From: Mucilaginibacter flavidus
Lineage (GTDB): Bacteria > Bacteroidota > Bacteroidia > Sphingobacteriales > Sphingobacteriaceae
Length of the DNA: 64,000 nt
Direction: 5' to 3'
NCBI RefSeq assembly: GCF_024055575.1
Contig: NZ_JAMXOE010000022.1
Coordinates: 1 to 64,000 of the forward strand
Under the pieces are notes generated by a model that ran no database searches, was not told the origin of the DNA, and saw only the letters and a list, made by a program, of their open reading frames with translations. The position numbers were made by a program, and so were the translations under genes. This document shows positions 35,617 through 45,000 of the stretch, one piece after another. Each line of letters begins with the position of its first letter. The first letter of the stretch is position 1.

Positions 35617-36669
35617 TTAGCGATCGTTATATTGCTCTAAGTAGTATTGCTGGTAATGGCCCGAAGTAACATCGTTAAGCCATTGCTCGTTAGCAAGGTA
35701 CCAGTCAACGGTTTTTTCCAGCCCCTCTTCAAAAGTAATTGACGGTACCCAGCCCAAATCATTTTTGAGCTTTGATGCATCAATAGCATACCGCAAATCG
35801 TGTCCAGCGCGGTCGGTAACAAAAGTTATCAGGCTTTCTGATTGGCCTGCGGGTCTGTTCAGTTTAGAATCAAGCACCTTGCACAAAAGCTTTATGAGGT
35901 CGATGTTTTTCCATTCGTTATGTCCACCAATATTGTAGGTAGATCCAGCCTTTGCTTTATGGAATATTACGTCAATGGCCCGTGCATGGTCTTCAACCCA
36001 CAGCCAGTCGCGTATGTTTTCGCCCTTGCCATAAACGGGCACAGGCTTCATTTGTTTTATATTATTAATTGCCAGCGGAATCAGTTTTTCAGGAAAATGA
36101 AATGACCCGTAGTTGTTTGAGCAATTTGAGATTACCGTATTAAGGCCATAGGTATCGAAATATGCACGTACAAAATGGTCGGACCCGGCTTTTGATGCCG
36201 AGTATGGTGAGTGCGGGTCGTAGCCGGTTTCTTCGGTAAACATTCCTGTATCGCCAAGCGTGCCGTATACTTCATCTGTAGATACGTGGTAAAACCTGGT
36301 TTCATCATAACGCCCTTTCCAGGTAAGGCGGGCAGCGTTTAGCAGGTTTACGGTACCCACCACGTTGGTCATCACAAAATCAAGCGGGTTGGTTATCGAT
36401 CGGTCTACGTGCGATTCGGCAGCTAAATGTATTACAGCATCCGGTTGTTCATCAACAAAGAGCTTTTGAATAAAATCAACATCAACTATATCGCCTTTTA
36501 TAAATTTATAATTCGGCTCATCCTCAATATCGCGCAGGTTGGCCAAATTTCCGGCATACGTTAATTTATCAAGGTTTATTATCTTGCAATCTGGGTAGGT
36601 TTTTACGAAACGCCGCACAACGTGCGACCCTATAAAACCTGCACCACCGGTAATAATTATCTTTTTCAT
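35617..36669 (-). CDS. rfbB: dTDP-glucose 4,6-dehydratase
   Basis: An extended SDR enzyme making dTDP-4-keto-6-deoxyglucose, a precursor of deoxysugars such as rhamnose. The protein has 350 residues from the ATG at 36669. It shows ITGGAGFIGSHVV (NAD site), HLAAESHVDRS, the HVSTDEVYG motif with catalytic Thr-Asp-Glu, and YSASKAGSDH (Tyr-x3-Lys). A TTG one codon upstream is not needed. RfbA, RfbC and RfbD are not in the window. Confidence 0.95.
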   Translation of the reverse strand: MKKIIITGGAGFIGSHVVRRFVKTYPDCKIINLDKLTYAGNLANLRDIEDEPNYKFIKGDIVDVDFIQKLFVDEQPDAVIHLAAESHVDRSITNPLDFVMTNVVGTVNLLNAARLTWKGRYDETRFYHVSTDEVYGTLGDTGMFTEETGYDPHSPYSASKAGSDHFVRAYFDTYGLNTVISNCSNNYGSFHFPEKLIPLAINNIKQMKPVPVYGKGENIRDWLWVEDHARAIDVIFHKAKAGSTYNIGGHNEWKNIDLIKLLCKVLDSKLNRPAGQSESLITFVTDRAGHDLRYAIDASKLKNDLGWVPSITFEEGLEKTVDWYLANEQWLNDVTSGHYQQYYLEQYNDR

Positions 36670-36825
36670 CAAAATATTGCTTTTGTTGTTTGTTATTGTA
36701 AGTGTTCATCAAGCATCAAAACACACCAATCACCTCGTTTTATGAGACTGATTATCTTCACAATTATCAAATCAATTTTTGTTTCGGCTGTTAAGCCAAA
36801 TTAAAGGAACATACATATTATCACA

Positions 36826-37848
36826 CTAAGAGGGGTTTTGTGATATGTATTTTTCCCATTCCCAGGCCGATGCCATCATAGTATCAATGCCCAGTTTTGC
36901 TGTCCAATTTAAAATAGTTGTTGATTTGGTTACATCGCCCCAAACCTTCTCCACGTCACCTTCGCGGCGGGGGCCAATTTCGTAATTTAATTTCACACCG
37001 GTGGTGTTTTCAAATGCCGCAATTATTTCCAACACTGTATTTCCGTTCCCGGTTCCTATGTTAAATACGTCGTAACCTTTAAAATCGTTGTGCGCCATTA
37101 ATTTTAAAGCGGCAACATGTGCTTTAGCAAGGTCAACCACATGTATGTAATCGCGCACGCAGCTGCCGTCTTTAGTGTTGTAGTCGTTACCGAAAACGGT
37201 TATTTTTTCGCGTTTGCCAATGGCCGTTTGTGTAATAAAGGGCACCAGATTTTGCGGTACGCCGTTTGGCAATTCGCCAATCAATGCAGTTTCGTGAGCG
37301 CCTACCGGATTAAAATATCTTAACGCAATCACCTTATCGGCATTACCTGCAGTTACTGCATCTTTTAAAATTTCTTCGGCTATTTGCTTGGTATTCCCAT
37401 AAGGCGATTGTGCCGGCTTAACCGGAGCGTCCTCTGTTACGGGTAATATATCCGGCTGGCCATAAACGGTACAGCTTGATGAAAACACAAATTTCACCGG
37501 GTTTGCGCTATACGCGCGCAGCAAATTTACCAGCGAATAAATGTTAGTGCGGTAGTATTTTAACGGGTTGTGTACTGATTCGCCAACAGCTTTAAACGCG
37601 GCAAAGTGTATAAGGCCATCAATATCAGGCTCAGCGGCTATAAAGTCATTTAATTTTTGTTCGTCGCAGAGGTCAAACTGGTAAAAAATGGGCTTAAACC
37701 CTATAATTTTACTTAACTGGTCAAGTATTTTTATGTTCGAATTCGAAAGGTCATCAATTATTACCGGCTCGTAGCCCGCCTCAACCAATTCAACTACCGT
37801 GTGTGACCCAATGTAGCCTAACCCGCCTGTTACTAATATTTTAGACAT
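36826..37848 (-). CDS. galE: UDP-glucose 4-epimerase
   Basis: Interconverts UDP-glucose and UDP-galactose. The 340-residue extended SDR has VTGGLGYIGSHTVVEL, the FSSSCTVYGQP Ser block, SPYGNTKQIAEE (Tyr-x3-Lys), GVPQNLVPFI and GDGSCVRDYIHV-type DGSCVRDYIHVVDLA. Its ATG overlaps the stop of the upstream decarboxylase gene by one base, so it is co-translated in the ugd-uxs-galE operon. Confidence 0.95.
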   Translation of the reverse strand: MSKILVTGGLGYIGSHTVVELVEAGYEPVIIDDLSNSNIKILDQLSKIIGFKPIFYQFDLCDEQKLNDFIAAEPDIDGLIHFAAFKAVGESVHNPLKYYRTNIYSLVNLLRAYSANPVKFVFSSSCTVYGQPDILPVTEDAPVKPAQSPYGNTKQIAEEILKDAVTAGNADKVIALRYFNPVGAHETALIGELPNGVPQNLVPFITQTAIGKREKITVFGNDYNTKDGSCVRDYIHVVDLAKAHVAALKLMAHNDFKGYDVFNIGTGNGNTVLEIIAAFENTTGVKLNYEIGPRREGDVEKVWGDVTKSTTILNWTAKLGIDTMMASAWEWEKYISQNPS

Positions 37849-38834
37849 TAACTTTTGTTATAATAGGTGAAATCTTTGTGCTGTATTTCTTTTTCGGGCA
37901 ACGATTTAAAATATTCGTAGGTGATTTTCAAACCCTCGCTGCGCGATACCTTCGGCCCCCACCGTAAAATACTGCGTGCCTTGGTAATATCAGGTCTGCG
38001 TTGTTTAGGGTCGTCAGTCGGCAAAGGTAAGCTTATCAATTGCTGGTCGGTGCCGGTTAGCTTTATTATTTCTTCACCAAATTCGCGAATGGTTATTTCA
38101 TCAGGGTTGCCAATATTCATCGGCTGGGCATAATCGCTGAATAATAACCGGTAAATGCCCTCAACCAAATCATCAACATAACAAAACGAGCGCGTTTGCG
38201 ACCCGTCGCCAAACATAGTTAACGATTCGCCGCGCAAAGCCTGGCCAATAAAGGCAGGTAGTACACGTCCGTCATTAAGCCGCATGCGCGGGCCATAAGT
38301 GTTAAATATCCTGACAATGCGGGTTTCCAGACCATGAAAAGTATGATAAGCCATGGTGATCGCCTCCTGGAAGCGCTTGGCTTCGTCATAAACGCCGCGG
38401 GGGCCAACGGGATTAACGTTACCCCAATATTCTTCGGGTTGCGGGTTTACACTCGGATCACCATAAACTTCGGATGTTGAGGCTATCAGCATGCGCGCTT
38501 TTTTTGAACGAGCCAAACCTAACAGGTTGTGCGTACCCAGCGAACCTACTTTTAAGGTTTGGATAGGTATTTTTAAATAATCGATAGGGCTGGCAGGCGA
38601 TGCGAAGTGCAATATATAGTGCAAATCGCCGGGCACGTATACAAACTTCGAAACATCGTGGTTATAAAACTCGAAATTTTCCAGCTTAAATAAATGTTCG
38701 ATGTTGCGTAAATCACCGGTTATCAGGTTATCCATTCCAATAACATGGTATCCTTCGGCAATAAACCTGTCGCAAAGGTGCGAGCCCAGAAAACCGGCTG
38801 CGCCGGTTATCAGTATTCTTTTACGTTCTGTCAT
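37848..38834 (-). CDS. uxs: UDP-glucuronic acid decarboxylase
   Basis: Converts UDP-glucuronate to UDP-xylose. The 328-residue extended SDR shows [39 protein letters not shown] (typical of UXS), [21 protein letters not shown] (Tyr-x3-Lys) and [18 protein letters not shown]. It lies between ugd (4-nt ATGA overlap) and galE, so substrate supply and use are co-transcribed. Confidence 0.95.
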   Translation of the reverse strand: MTERKRILITGAAGFLGSHLCDRFIAEGYHVIGMDNLITGDLRNIEHLFKLENFEFYNHDVSKFVYVPGDLHYILHFASPASPIDYLKIPIQTLKVGSLGTHNLLGLARSKKARMLIASTSEVYGDPSVNPQPEEYWGNVNPVGPRGVYDEAKRFQEAITMAYHTFHGLETRIVRIFNTYGPRMRLNDGRVLPAFIGQALRGESLTMFGDGSQTRSFCYVDDLVEGIYRLLFSDYAQPMNIGNPDEITIREFGEEIIKLTGTDQQLISLPLPTDDPKQRRPDITKARSILRWGPKVSRSEGLKITYEYFKSLPEKEIQHKDFTYYNKS

Positions 38835-40147
38835 TTGCCAATTGTTTTACGCCCTATGCTACTGTAATAAAAACCACAATCGTTCATCCGGTCAAGGTCG
38901 TAAAGGTTACGCCCGTCAAATATAACAGGAGCCTTTAACTTTTCCTTCATAAAATCAAAATCAGGCGTTCTAAAAACTGGCCATTCGGTTACAATCAACA
39001 ATGCATCAGCATCGTCAAGGGCGGTATACCTGTCGCGGGCATAACTAATCTTATCGCCAAGCAACTTTTTAACGTTTGGCATACCTTCAGGGTCGTAAGC
39101 AACAACTTTTGCGCCGGCGGCCAGCAAGTCTTCAATTATATATAAAGCGGGGGCTTCGCGTATATCATCGGTTTCGGGCTTAAATGCCAGGCCCCAAAGT
39201 GCAAAGGTTTTGCCTTTTAGTCCGTCTTTACCATAATACTCGCGCAGTTTTACAACCAGTCGTTTTTTCTGGGTTTCATTAACTTCCATTACCGAGTTTA
39301 ATATTTTAAACTCATAACTATTTTCTTCGGCCGCTTTTGCCAGCGCCTGCACATCCTTAGGGAAACAACTGCCGCCGTAACCAACGCCGGGAAACAGGAA
39401 ACGCTTGCCAATGCGCGCATCGGCCCCAACGCCCTTACGCACCATGTCCACATCCGCACCAACAAGCTCGCACATATTGGCAATTTCGTTCATAAATGTA
39501 ATTTTTGTTGCCAGGAATGAGTTGGCCGCATATTTCGTCAATTCCGACGAACGCTCATCCATATACAATATCGGGTTACCCTGGCGTACATAAGGTGCAT
39601 ATAGATCGCCCATTATCTGGCGGGCCTTTTCGTCCATGGTACCTATAACTACACGATCGGGTTTCATAAAGTCTTCAACGGCAACCCCCTCGCGTAAAAA
39701 TTCGGGGTTTGAAACCACTGCAAACGGTACGTTGGTATTGGCCTTTAAAACAGCCGTAACCTTATCAGCCGTACCAACCGGCACCGTTGATTTGGTAACT
39801 ATAACCTTATATTCGGTAATCAGCTTGGCAATATCTTTCGCCGCGCCAAGCACATAGCTCAGATCGGCTGAGCCATCAGCGCCCGGAGGAGTTGGCAATG
39901 CTAAAAAAATGACTTTTGCCGGTGCTATTGCCTCAGCAAGATTAGTTGTAAATGTCAATCGTTCCTGTTTAATGTTGCGGTGGAACAACTGGTCGAGCCC
40001 GGGTTCGTAAATCGGCATTTCGCCGGCGCGCATCTTGTTTACTTTTTCTTCAACAATATCAACGCATACAACCTCATTACCGGTTTCGGCTAAACAAGTT
40101 CCGGTTACCAAGCCTACATAGCCTGTTCCTATAACAGCAATTTTCAT
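38831..40147 (-). CDS. ugd: UDP-glucose 6-dehydrogenase
   Basis: NAD enzyme oxidising UDP-glucose to UDP-glucuronate. The 438 residues match the family. The N-terminal [17 protein letters not shown] binds NAD. The catalytic Cys is in [15 protein letters not shown], and the C-terminal domain has FDGRNLYD. It is the first gene of the minus-strand sugar-nucleotide operon ending in galE. Confidence 0.96.
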   Translation of the reverse strand: MKIAVIGTGYVGLVTGTCLAETGNEVVCVDIVEEKVNKMRAGEMPIYEPGLDQLFHRNIKQERLTFTTNLAEAIAPAKVIFLALPTPPGADGSADLSYVLGAAKDIAKLITEYKVIVTKSTVPVGTADKVTAVLKANTNVPFAVVSNPEFLREGVAVEDFMKPDRVVIGTMDEKARQIMGDLYAPYVRQGNPILYMDERSSELTKYAANSFLATKITFMNEIANMCELVGADVDMVRKGVGADARIGKRFLFPGVGYGGSCFPKDVQALAKAAEENSYEFKILNSVMEVNETQKKRLVVKLREYYGKDGLKGKTFALWGLAFKPETDDIREAPALYIIEDLLAAGAKVVAYDPEGMPNVKKLLGDKISYARDRYTALDDADALLIVTEWPVFRTPDFDFMKEKLKAPVIFDGRNLYDLDRMNDCGFYYSSIGRKTIGK

Positions 40148-40289
40148 AGATATTATGTGTTTTTAAGTGGCTATGAAGCTAACGTGAGCAGTTGTTTGTT
40201 TTTTATGGCTTGCTCCCGATGGTTTCATAGATTTGTTATTTTTTTGTGATTACATTTATCCCCGCGAAGTTACTAATTCATACTATAAA

Positions 40290-40512
40290 ATGCTTTTAAT
40301 ATATAATGTCGGGGTTCAATTATATTTCCTGGCAGTTTATTTAGCTTCATTTTTCAGCCCTAAAGAAAAAGTTCGGATTAATGGGCAACAGTCGGCTGTT
40401 TATACGTTTAAGTGGGTGAATTTTGTTTCATTTTGCTTCATTTGACGAACTTGAACAAAGGTTTGCCTTTCTTAAAGCAATTAAAAGCAAAAAAATCCTA
40501 ATAATAAAATAA
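40290..40512 (+). pseudogene. Truncated, frameshifted copy of the waaA 5' end
   Basis: The ATG frame at 40290 encodes LLIYNVGVQLYFLAVYLASF, matching HLIYNIGVRFYFLGVYLASF of waaA at 40569. After about 45 codons the frame shifts by one and continues as FHFASFDELEQRFAFLKAIK (waaA: FHFASLGEFEQGRPVLEQLK), then stops at 40512. The rest of the gene is absent. Spacing to waaA is 56 bp, so this is a tandem partial duplication that has decayed. Confidence 0.85.
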
Positions 40513-40568
40513 ATATCGCATTTTTTTTATCGGTTGGATACAAATATTGCAAAAAATAACACAATGTA

Positions 40569-41798
40569 ATGCATTTAATATATAATATCGGGGTTAGATT
40601 TTATTTCTTGGGGGTTTATTTGGCTTCTTTTTTCAATTCTAAAGCAAAACTTTGGATTGAAGGGCGGAAAAACCAGTCATTTATAGGTTTAAATGGATGT
40701 ATTTGGTTTCATTTTGCGTCGCTGGGCGAATTTGAACAGGGCCGGCCTGTTTTGGAGCAATTAAAATTAAATAATCCCGAAAGTAAACTAGTCATCACCT
40801 TTTTTTCACCCTCGGGATACGAAATTCGCAAAAATACGCCGCTGGCTGACGCTGTTTATTATTTACCGCTGGATACGAAGGAAAATGCCATTCATTTTAT
40901 TGATGAACTGCAACCCAAAATGGCTGTTTTTACAAAGTACGAGTACTGGTATCATTTTTTTAATGAAACGCACAGGCGCAATATTCCGCTGTACATCATT
41001 TCAGGTATTTTCAGGCCGGGGCAGGTGTTTTTTAAATGGTATGGCAGCCTGCACCGGGAAATGCTAGGCTTTGTGAGCCATTTTTTTGTGCAGGATGAAA
41101 AATCAAAAGCATTGTTGCAGCAATTAGGGATAACGAACGCTACAATAAGCGGCGATACCCGGTTTGACAGGGTATGGGCCAATGCACAACAGCCTAAGGA
41201 AATTGCTTTTATTAGCGATTTTAAAAATGGCCGGAAGACGTTTATAGCAGGCAGTACGTGGCCACAGGATGAGCTATTGATTGCCGCCCTGGTAACGCAA
41301 TATCCTGATTGGAAATTCGTCATCGCCCCGCACGAAATAAGCGAAGAAAAAATAAAAAGGCTTACCGATATTTTGCCAAAAGACAATTTTGCAAAGTATT
41401 CACAACTTTCTTCGGCCGAATCTCTAATCTCTGATCACCAATTTCTGATTATTGACAACATCGGTATGTTGTCGTCGCTTTATCAATATGGCGATATTGC
41501 TTATATCGGCGGAGGCTTTGGCGCCGGCATACATAACACATTGGAGGCTGCCGCGTTCGGTTTACCGGTAATTTTCGGCCCCAATTATTCGAAGTTTAAA
41601 GAAGCAAGAGATTTAATTGAGCTACAGGCCGGTTTTAGCATTGCTAACGAGGCAGAGTTGAAATCTGTTACTGACGGTCTGATTAAAAATGATGCATATA
41701 AAGTTGTGGGCGAAAAAGCAAAGGCTTACGTGGAGGCACACACCGGCGCAACAGCTATTATTATAAACCTCATAGAAAAAGAAACACCGGAAGCCTGA
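40569..41798 (+). CDS. waaA: 3-deoxy-D-manno-octulosonic acid (Kdo) transferase
   Basis: A GT30 enzyme attaching Kdo to lipid A precursor. The 409-residue membrane-associated GT-B protein has an N-terminal hydrophobic anchor, FHFASLGEFEQGRPVLEQLK with the catalytic Glu, LDTKENAIHFIDELQPKMAVF, GDTRFDRV, APHEISEEKI and the IDNIGMLSSLYQYGDIAYIGG signature, followed by HNTLEAAAFGLPVIFGP. It is preceded by a decayed partial copy and followed by a bidirectional terminator. Confidence 0.93.
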   Translation: MHLIYNIGVRFYFLGVYLASFFNSKAKLWIEGRKNQSFIGLNGCIWFHFASLGEFEQGRPVLEQLKLNNPESKLVITFFSPSGYEIRKNTPLADAVYYLPLDTKENAIHFIDELQPKMAVFTKYEYWYHFFNETHRRNIPLYIISGIFRPGQVFFKWYGSLHREMLGFVSHFFVQDEKSKALLQQLGITNATISGDTRFDRVWANAQQPKEIAFISDFKNGRKTFIAGSTWPQDELLIAALVTQYPDWKFVIAPHEISEEKIKRLTDILPKDNFAKYSQLSSAESLISDHQFLIIDNIGMLSSLYQYGDIAYIGGGFGAGIHNTLEAAAFGLPVIFGPNYSKFKEARDLIELQAGFSIANEAELKSVTDGLIKNDAYKVVGEKAKAYVEAHTGATAIIINLIEKETPEA

Positions 41799-41811
41799 GC
41801 TGCCGGTGTTT
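41782..41811. terminator. Bidirectional terminator between waaA and the collagen-like gene
   Basis: AAACACCGG (41782-41790) and CCGGTGTTT (41803-41811) form a perfect 9-bp stem. The loop contains the waaA stop codon. A-rich and T-rich tracts lie on both sides. Confidence 0.75.
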
Positions 41812-41841
41812 ACTATCATTTTTATAACAGGCAAATGCAGG

Positions 41842-42762
41842 TTAATCTTTTATACCGAGTAACTGTTGCATCTGTTTGTAATTTTTGGGGTCAATTGAGC
41901 CGATTGTATGTACACCACCGGGAACAATAACATACCTGAACTGGTGTGCATTAGATATGCTGCCGTAAGCGTTGGTACTGCTGGTTAGTGTTATCCTAAC
42001 ATTGCCCACTGTACAAAGGCCCGACCATGTATCAAGATTTGGGGTGGCGCCGCTCATATAGTTAATAGCAATAGGTAGTTGACTAACCTGATCAGTCGGC
42101 CATATAACCGGGTTGTAACCATTTAATTTGCCATATACAAATACGGCGCCTTTGTCTAAAATAGCCTGGGTAATTTTTGAGGCCGCTATATCGGCTGTAA
42201 AATTGATTGTTCCAAAAACTGTTGTTTTTGTATAAGTGGCCGGGGTATACCAATCGGAGTAAATTACGTTGGCTGTTCCCGGGTCGCCTTTAGGGCCTTT
42301 TAGGTTAATTGGTGCCGACCATGCTCCACCTGCTTTGGGCCCGTAAAATAAATAACCGGTAACATCCAAATAATAATCACCGTTAATACCCACCGATGCT
42401 GCCGGTGCGCCGCTGCCACTGTAAATTTTTGATCCCGCCGCCCCGGCTGCTCCGGTAAGCCCGGCTGCTCCCGTAGCGCCTTTTAGGTTTGTAGGTGTTC
42501 CCCAGCCGGCAGCGCTTTTGGGCCCATAAAAATCGCTGTTAGCGGTATTCAGGTAAAAATCGCCGTTAGCACCAATAGTAGTTGCCGGAGCCGCTGCACC
42601 TGAGTATATTTTTGTACCATCGGCACCGGTTGCCCCGGTTGGGCCGGTTGCACCTGTAGAACCTGAAGGGCCCGATGGGCCAACTGCACCATCTTTCCCG
42701 CAGGAAGTAAAAATTATGGCCGCAGCCATTAAAACAAATAAAGGGGTTTTTAAATTTTTCAT
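41842..42762 (-). CDS. Collagen-like lipoprotein with duplicated module
   Basis: A 306-residue lipoprotein from the ATG at 42762 with Cys21 in the lipobox (FTSCGKDG). Residues 22-50 are Gly-x-y triplets. Two related modules follow at 51-94 and 112-155 (KIYSG--AP----G-NGD-YL----FYGPK), joined by more Gly-x-y (95-111). A third short Gly-x-y run (KGPKGDPG) precedes a beta-rich C-terminal domain. It would project from the outer surface; the ligand is unknown. Upstream in-frame ATGs before 42762 encode no signal peptide and were rejected. Confidence 0.75.
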   Translation of the reverse strand: MKNLKTPLFVLMAAAIIFTSCGKDGAVGPSGPSGSTGATGPTGATGADGTKIYSGAAAPATTIGANGDFYLNTANSDFYGPKSAAGWGTPTNLKGATGAAGLTGAAGAAGSKIYSGSGAPAASVGINGDYYLDVTGYLFYGPKAGGAWSAPINLKGPKGDPGTANVIYSDWYTPATYTKTTVFGTINFTADIAASKITQAILDKGAVFVYGKLNGYNPVIWPTDQVSQLPIAINYMSGATPNLDTWSGLCTVGNVRITLTSSTNAYGSISNAHQFRYVIVPGGVHTIGSIDPKNYKQMQQLLGIKD

Positions 42763-43039
42763 AACAGATTGAATTTTGTGTGTTGATAATTGATTGCTAA
42801 ACATTATTTGATATTTGTATTTTAGTAATAAATAGCAATGCAAAGTAAGTGGGTGCGCAGACTGGGCACAAGCGTGTAATCACCGGATTGTCAGTGTTAA
42901 AATACGTCATAGTCGCTGCGTAATAACCACATCAACTATCATGTCTTTTGGTGTTTTTCCTTAATTTGAAGCCGATGCCTATGTGGGAATTACGTGCTGG
43001 GGGCCGCCAGGTTAAATGGGATATATTAACTTGCACCTA

Positions 43040-43666
43040 ATGTTGACTCCTAAAAACAATAAAATTATTTATCGGCTAATGGACTGGTATGTAAAGTTTT
43101 TGGTGCGCACTAAATTCCAACAGCTTTTATTTAACCCTATCGAGGTTGATAAAAATAAGTCGTTGCTTGTTTTGGCCAATCATTTCAGTTTTTGGGATGG
43201 TTTGATTATGCATTGTGTAAACAAGCGGCTTTTTAAAAAGAAATTTCATGTTATGGTAAACGAGGCCACGGCCTATAAGCTCGGCTACCTGCGATACGGA
43301 GGCGCGTTTTCTATTCACAAAAACTCCAGGGATATTCTTGAATCGCTGGATTATGCAGCAAAGCTTTTGGATGAGCCCGGGAACCTCGTACTGCTGTTTC
43401 CGCAGGGCAGGCTTTTTTCGAACTTTGTTGACGATATGCGTTTTGAAAAGGGGGTGTTGCGTGTAATTAAACAAGCTGCGGGTAAATACCAGTTAATTTT
43501 TTCGGCTACATTTATACAATTTTATAAACACAGGAAACAAAGCATCAACGTATATTTAAAAAGTGAAAAGGAAAGCTTTGCCGATAAGGAAATCGGTGAA
43601 TTAAAAGAGGCGTACCAGCAGCATTATAATGCCGCTAAAAAACTGCAAACCGAAATAGATTTATAA
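43040..43666 (+). CDS. PlsC-like acyltransferase
   Basis: A 208-residue protein from the ATG at 43040. The acyltransferase motif HX4D is His48 to Asp53 (ANHFSFWDGL), and LFPQGRLFS is the second block. It belongs to the lysophosphatidate-acyltransferase-like superfamily but is short and has no strong membrane helix. The downstream glycosyltransferase starts 2 nt after its stop, so the pair probably modifies one lipid, with carotenoid or polar lipid as candidates. ATGs upstream (43016) give no extra family sequence. Confidence 0.82.
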   Translation: MLTPKNNKIIYRLMDWYVKFLVRTKFQQLLFNPIEVDKNKSLLVLANHFSFWDGLIMHCVNKRLFKKKFHVMVNEATAYKLGYLRYGGAFSIHKNSRDILESLDYAAKLLDEPGNLVLLFPQGRLFSNFVDDMRFEKGVLRVIKQAAGKYQLIFSATFIQFYKHRKQSINVYLKSEKESFADKEIGELKEAYQQHYNAAKKLQTEIDL

Positions 43667-43668
43667 CA

Positions 43669-44757
43669 GTGCTAATAGCAATATCCATCACCCTGTTTTT
43701 TATTATACTGCGCTTTAGCGTAACGCTTTTTAATTTCATCTCGAACCCTAAGCTTACCCGCGTAAGCAGGCACTATACCGACAAGGTATCGATACTTATA
43801 CCCGCCCGTAACGAGGCCGGCAACATTTTAGCTTTGCTGCAGTCGATACAAAAACAGGACTATGAAAACTACGAGGTAATTGTTTATGACGATAATTCGA
43901 CCGACAATACTTATAAAATATGCGCCAAATTTGCCGCCGCTCACCCGAATTTTAGTGTAATTAATGGTGATGAACTGCCCGGCGATTGGTTAGGCAAAAA
44001 TTACGCCTGCCATCGGCTGGCAATAAAAGCGCGTGGCAAATACCTTTTGTTTTTAGACGCTGATACTATTGTGCACAACCACCTTATCAACAGCGCCGTG
44101 CACCGAATGTATATAGGCAGGCTCGGTTTGTTAAGCCTTTTCCCCAACCAGGATATGCAAACAACAGGCGAAAAGACAACGGTGCCGCTGCTTAATTTCC
44201 TGCTGCTTAATTTGTCGCCGCTGCGTTTGGTTTTATTAACAAAGTGGCCTTCGGCGGCTGTAGCCTGCGGGCAGTTTATGCTTTTTGATGCACCGGTATA
44301 TCACGAAAACAAATGGCACCAGCAGGCAAAGGATAAAGTGGTTGAAGACGCGGAAATTATGCGACTGGTAAAGGTTTCAGGCTGCAACGGCGAAGTACTG
44401 CTGGCCAATAACATGATAAACTGCCGAATGTATAAAAGTTATAACGACGCCATAAACGGGTTCAGTAAAAATGCTTTGGCAGCATTTAACTATAGCATAT
44501 TGGGCATGCTGATTTATATCCTGGCCATTATTGGCGGCCCCATGATTGTGTTAATGACGCTCAATTTCAATCTTATCTTTTTTATGGCCGGTCTTATTAT
44601 CCTGCCACGCATAATGATTTCGCTGGCATCGGGGCAAAATGTGGTGTACAATATTATTTTACATCCCATTCAGATGGTCAACCTCGCCATTATTGCCTTT
44701 TTATCAATTCAAAAATACCTGACCAGGACGAATGAATGGAAAGGGAGAAAAATTTAG
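43669..44757 (+). CDS. Family 2 glycosyltransferase (CruC/CrtQ-like)
   Basis: A 362-residue membrane GT2 with an N-terminal helix, the catalytic block VSILIPARNEAGNI, DDNSTD, LDADT and VVEDAEIMRL, and two or three C-terminal helices. This resembles carotenoid glucosyltransferases and 4,4'-diaponeurosporenoate glycosyltransferases. The start is GTG at 43669, 2 nt after the acyltransferase stop. No carotenoid biosynthesis gene is in the window, so the acceptor is inferred only by similarity of layout. Confidence 0.85.
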   Translation: MLIAISITLFFIILRFSVTLFNFISNPKLTRVSRHYTDKVSILIPARNEAGNILALLQSIQKQDYENYEVIVYDDNSTDNTYKICAKFAAAHPNFSVINGDELPGDWLGKNYACHRLAIKARGKYLLFLDADTIVHNHLINSAVHRMYIGRLGLLSLFPNQDMQTTGEKTTVPLLNFLLLNLSPLRLVLLTKWPSAAVACGQFMLFDAPVYHENKWHQQAKDKVVEDAEIMRLVKVSGCNGEVLLANNMINCRMYKSYNDAINGFSKNALAAFNYSILGMLIYILAIIGGPMIVLMTLNFNLIFFMAGLIILPRIMISLASGQNVVYNIILHPIQMVNLAIIAFLSIQKYLTRTNEWKGRKI

Positions 44758-45000
44758 TGCCGCGTTAAATACCATCCCATGATTTAAGAAAGCGATTTTA
44801 AAGTGTTAAAAACACTCAATATAACACAATTGTAAAAAACTCAAAGCATGACATAAAGAAAACAATGGCTTAAGGCTGCTGTTGTTAACTTTGAAAGCGA
44901 TATTTGTGCTTATTATTCGTGATTTATATTATATAAATATTGATATTTACAGCGCAAAAATCTGTATTCAATTAAACATACGTTACCGCCAACCAATTTA

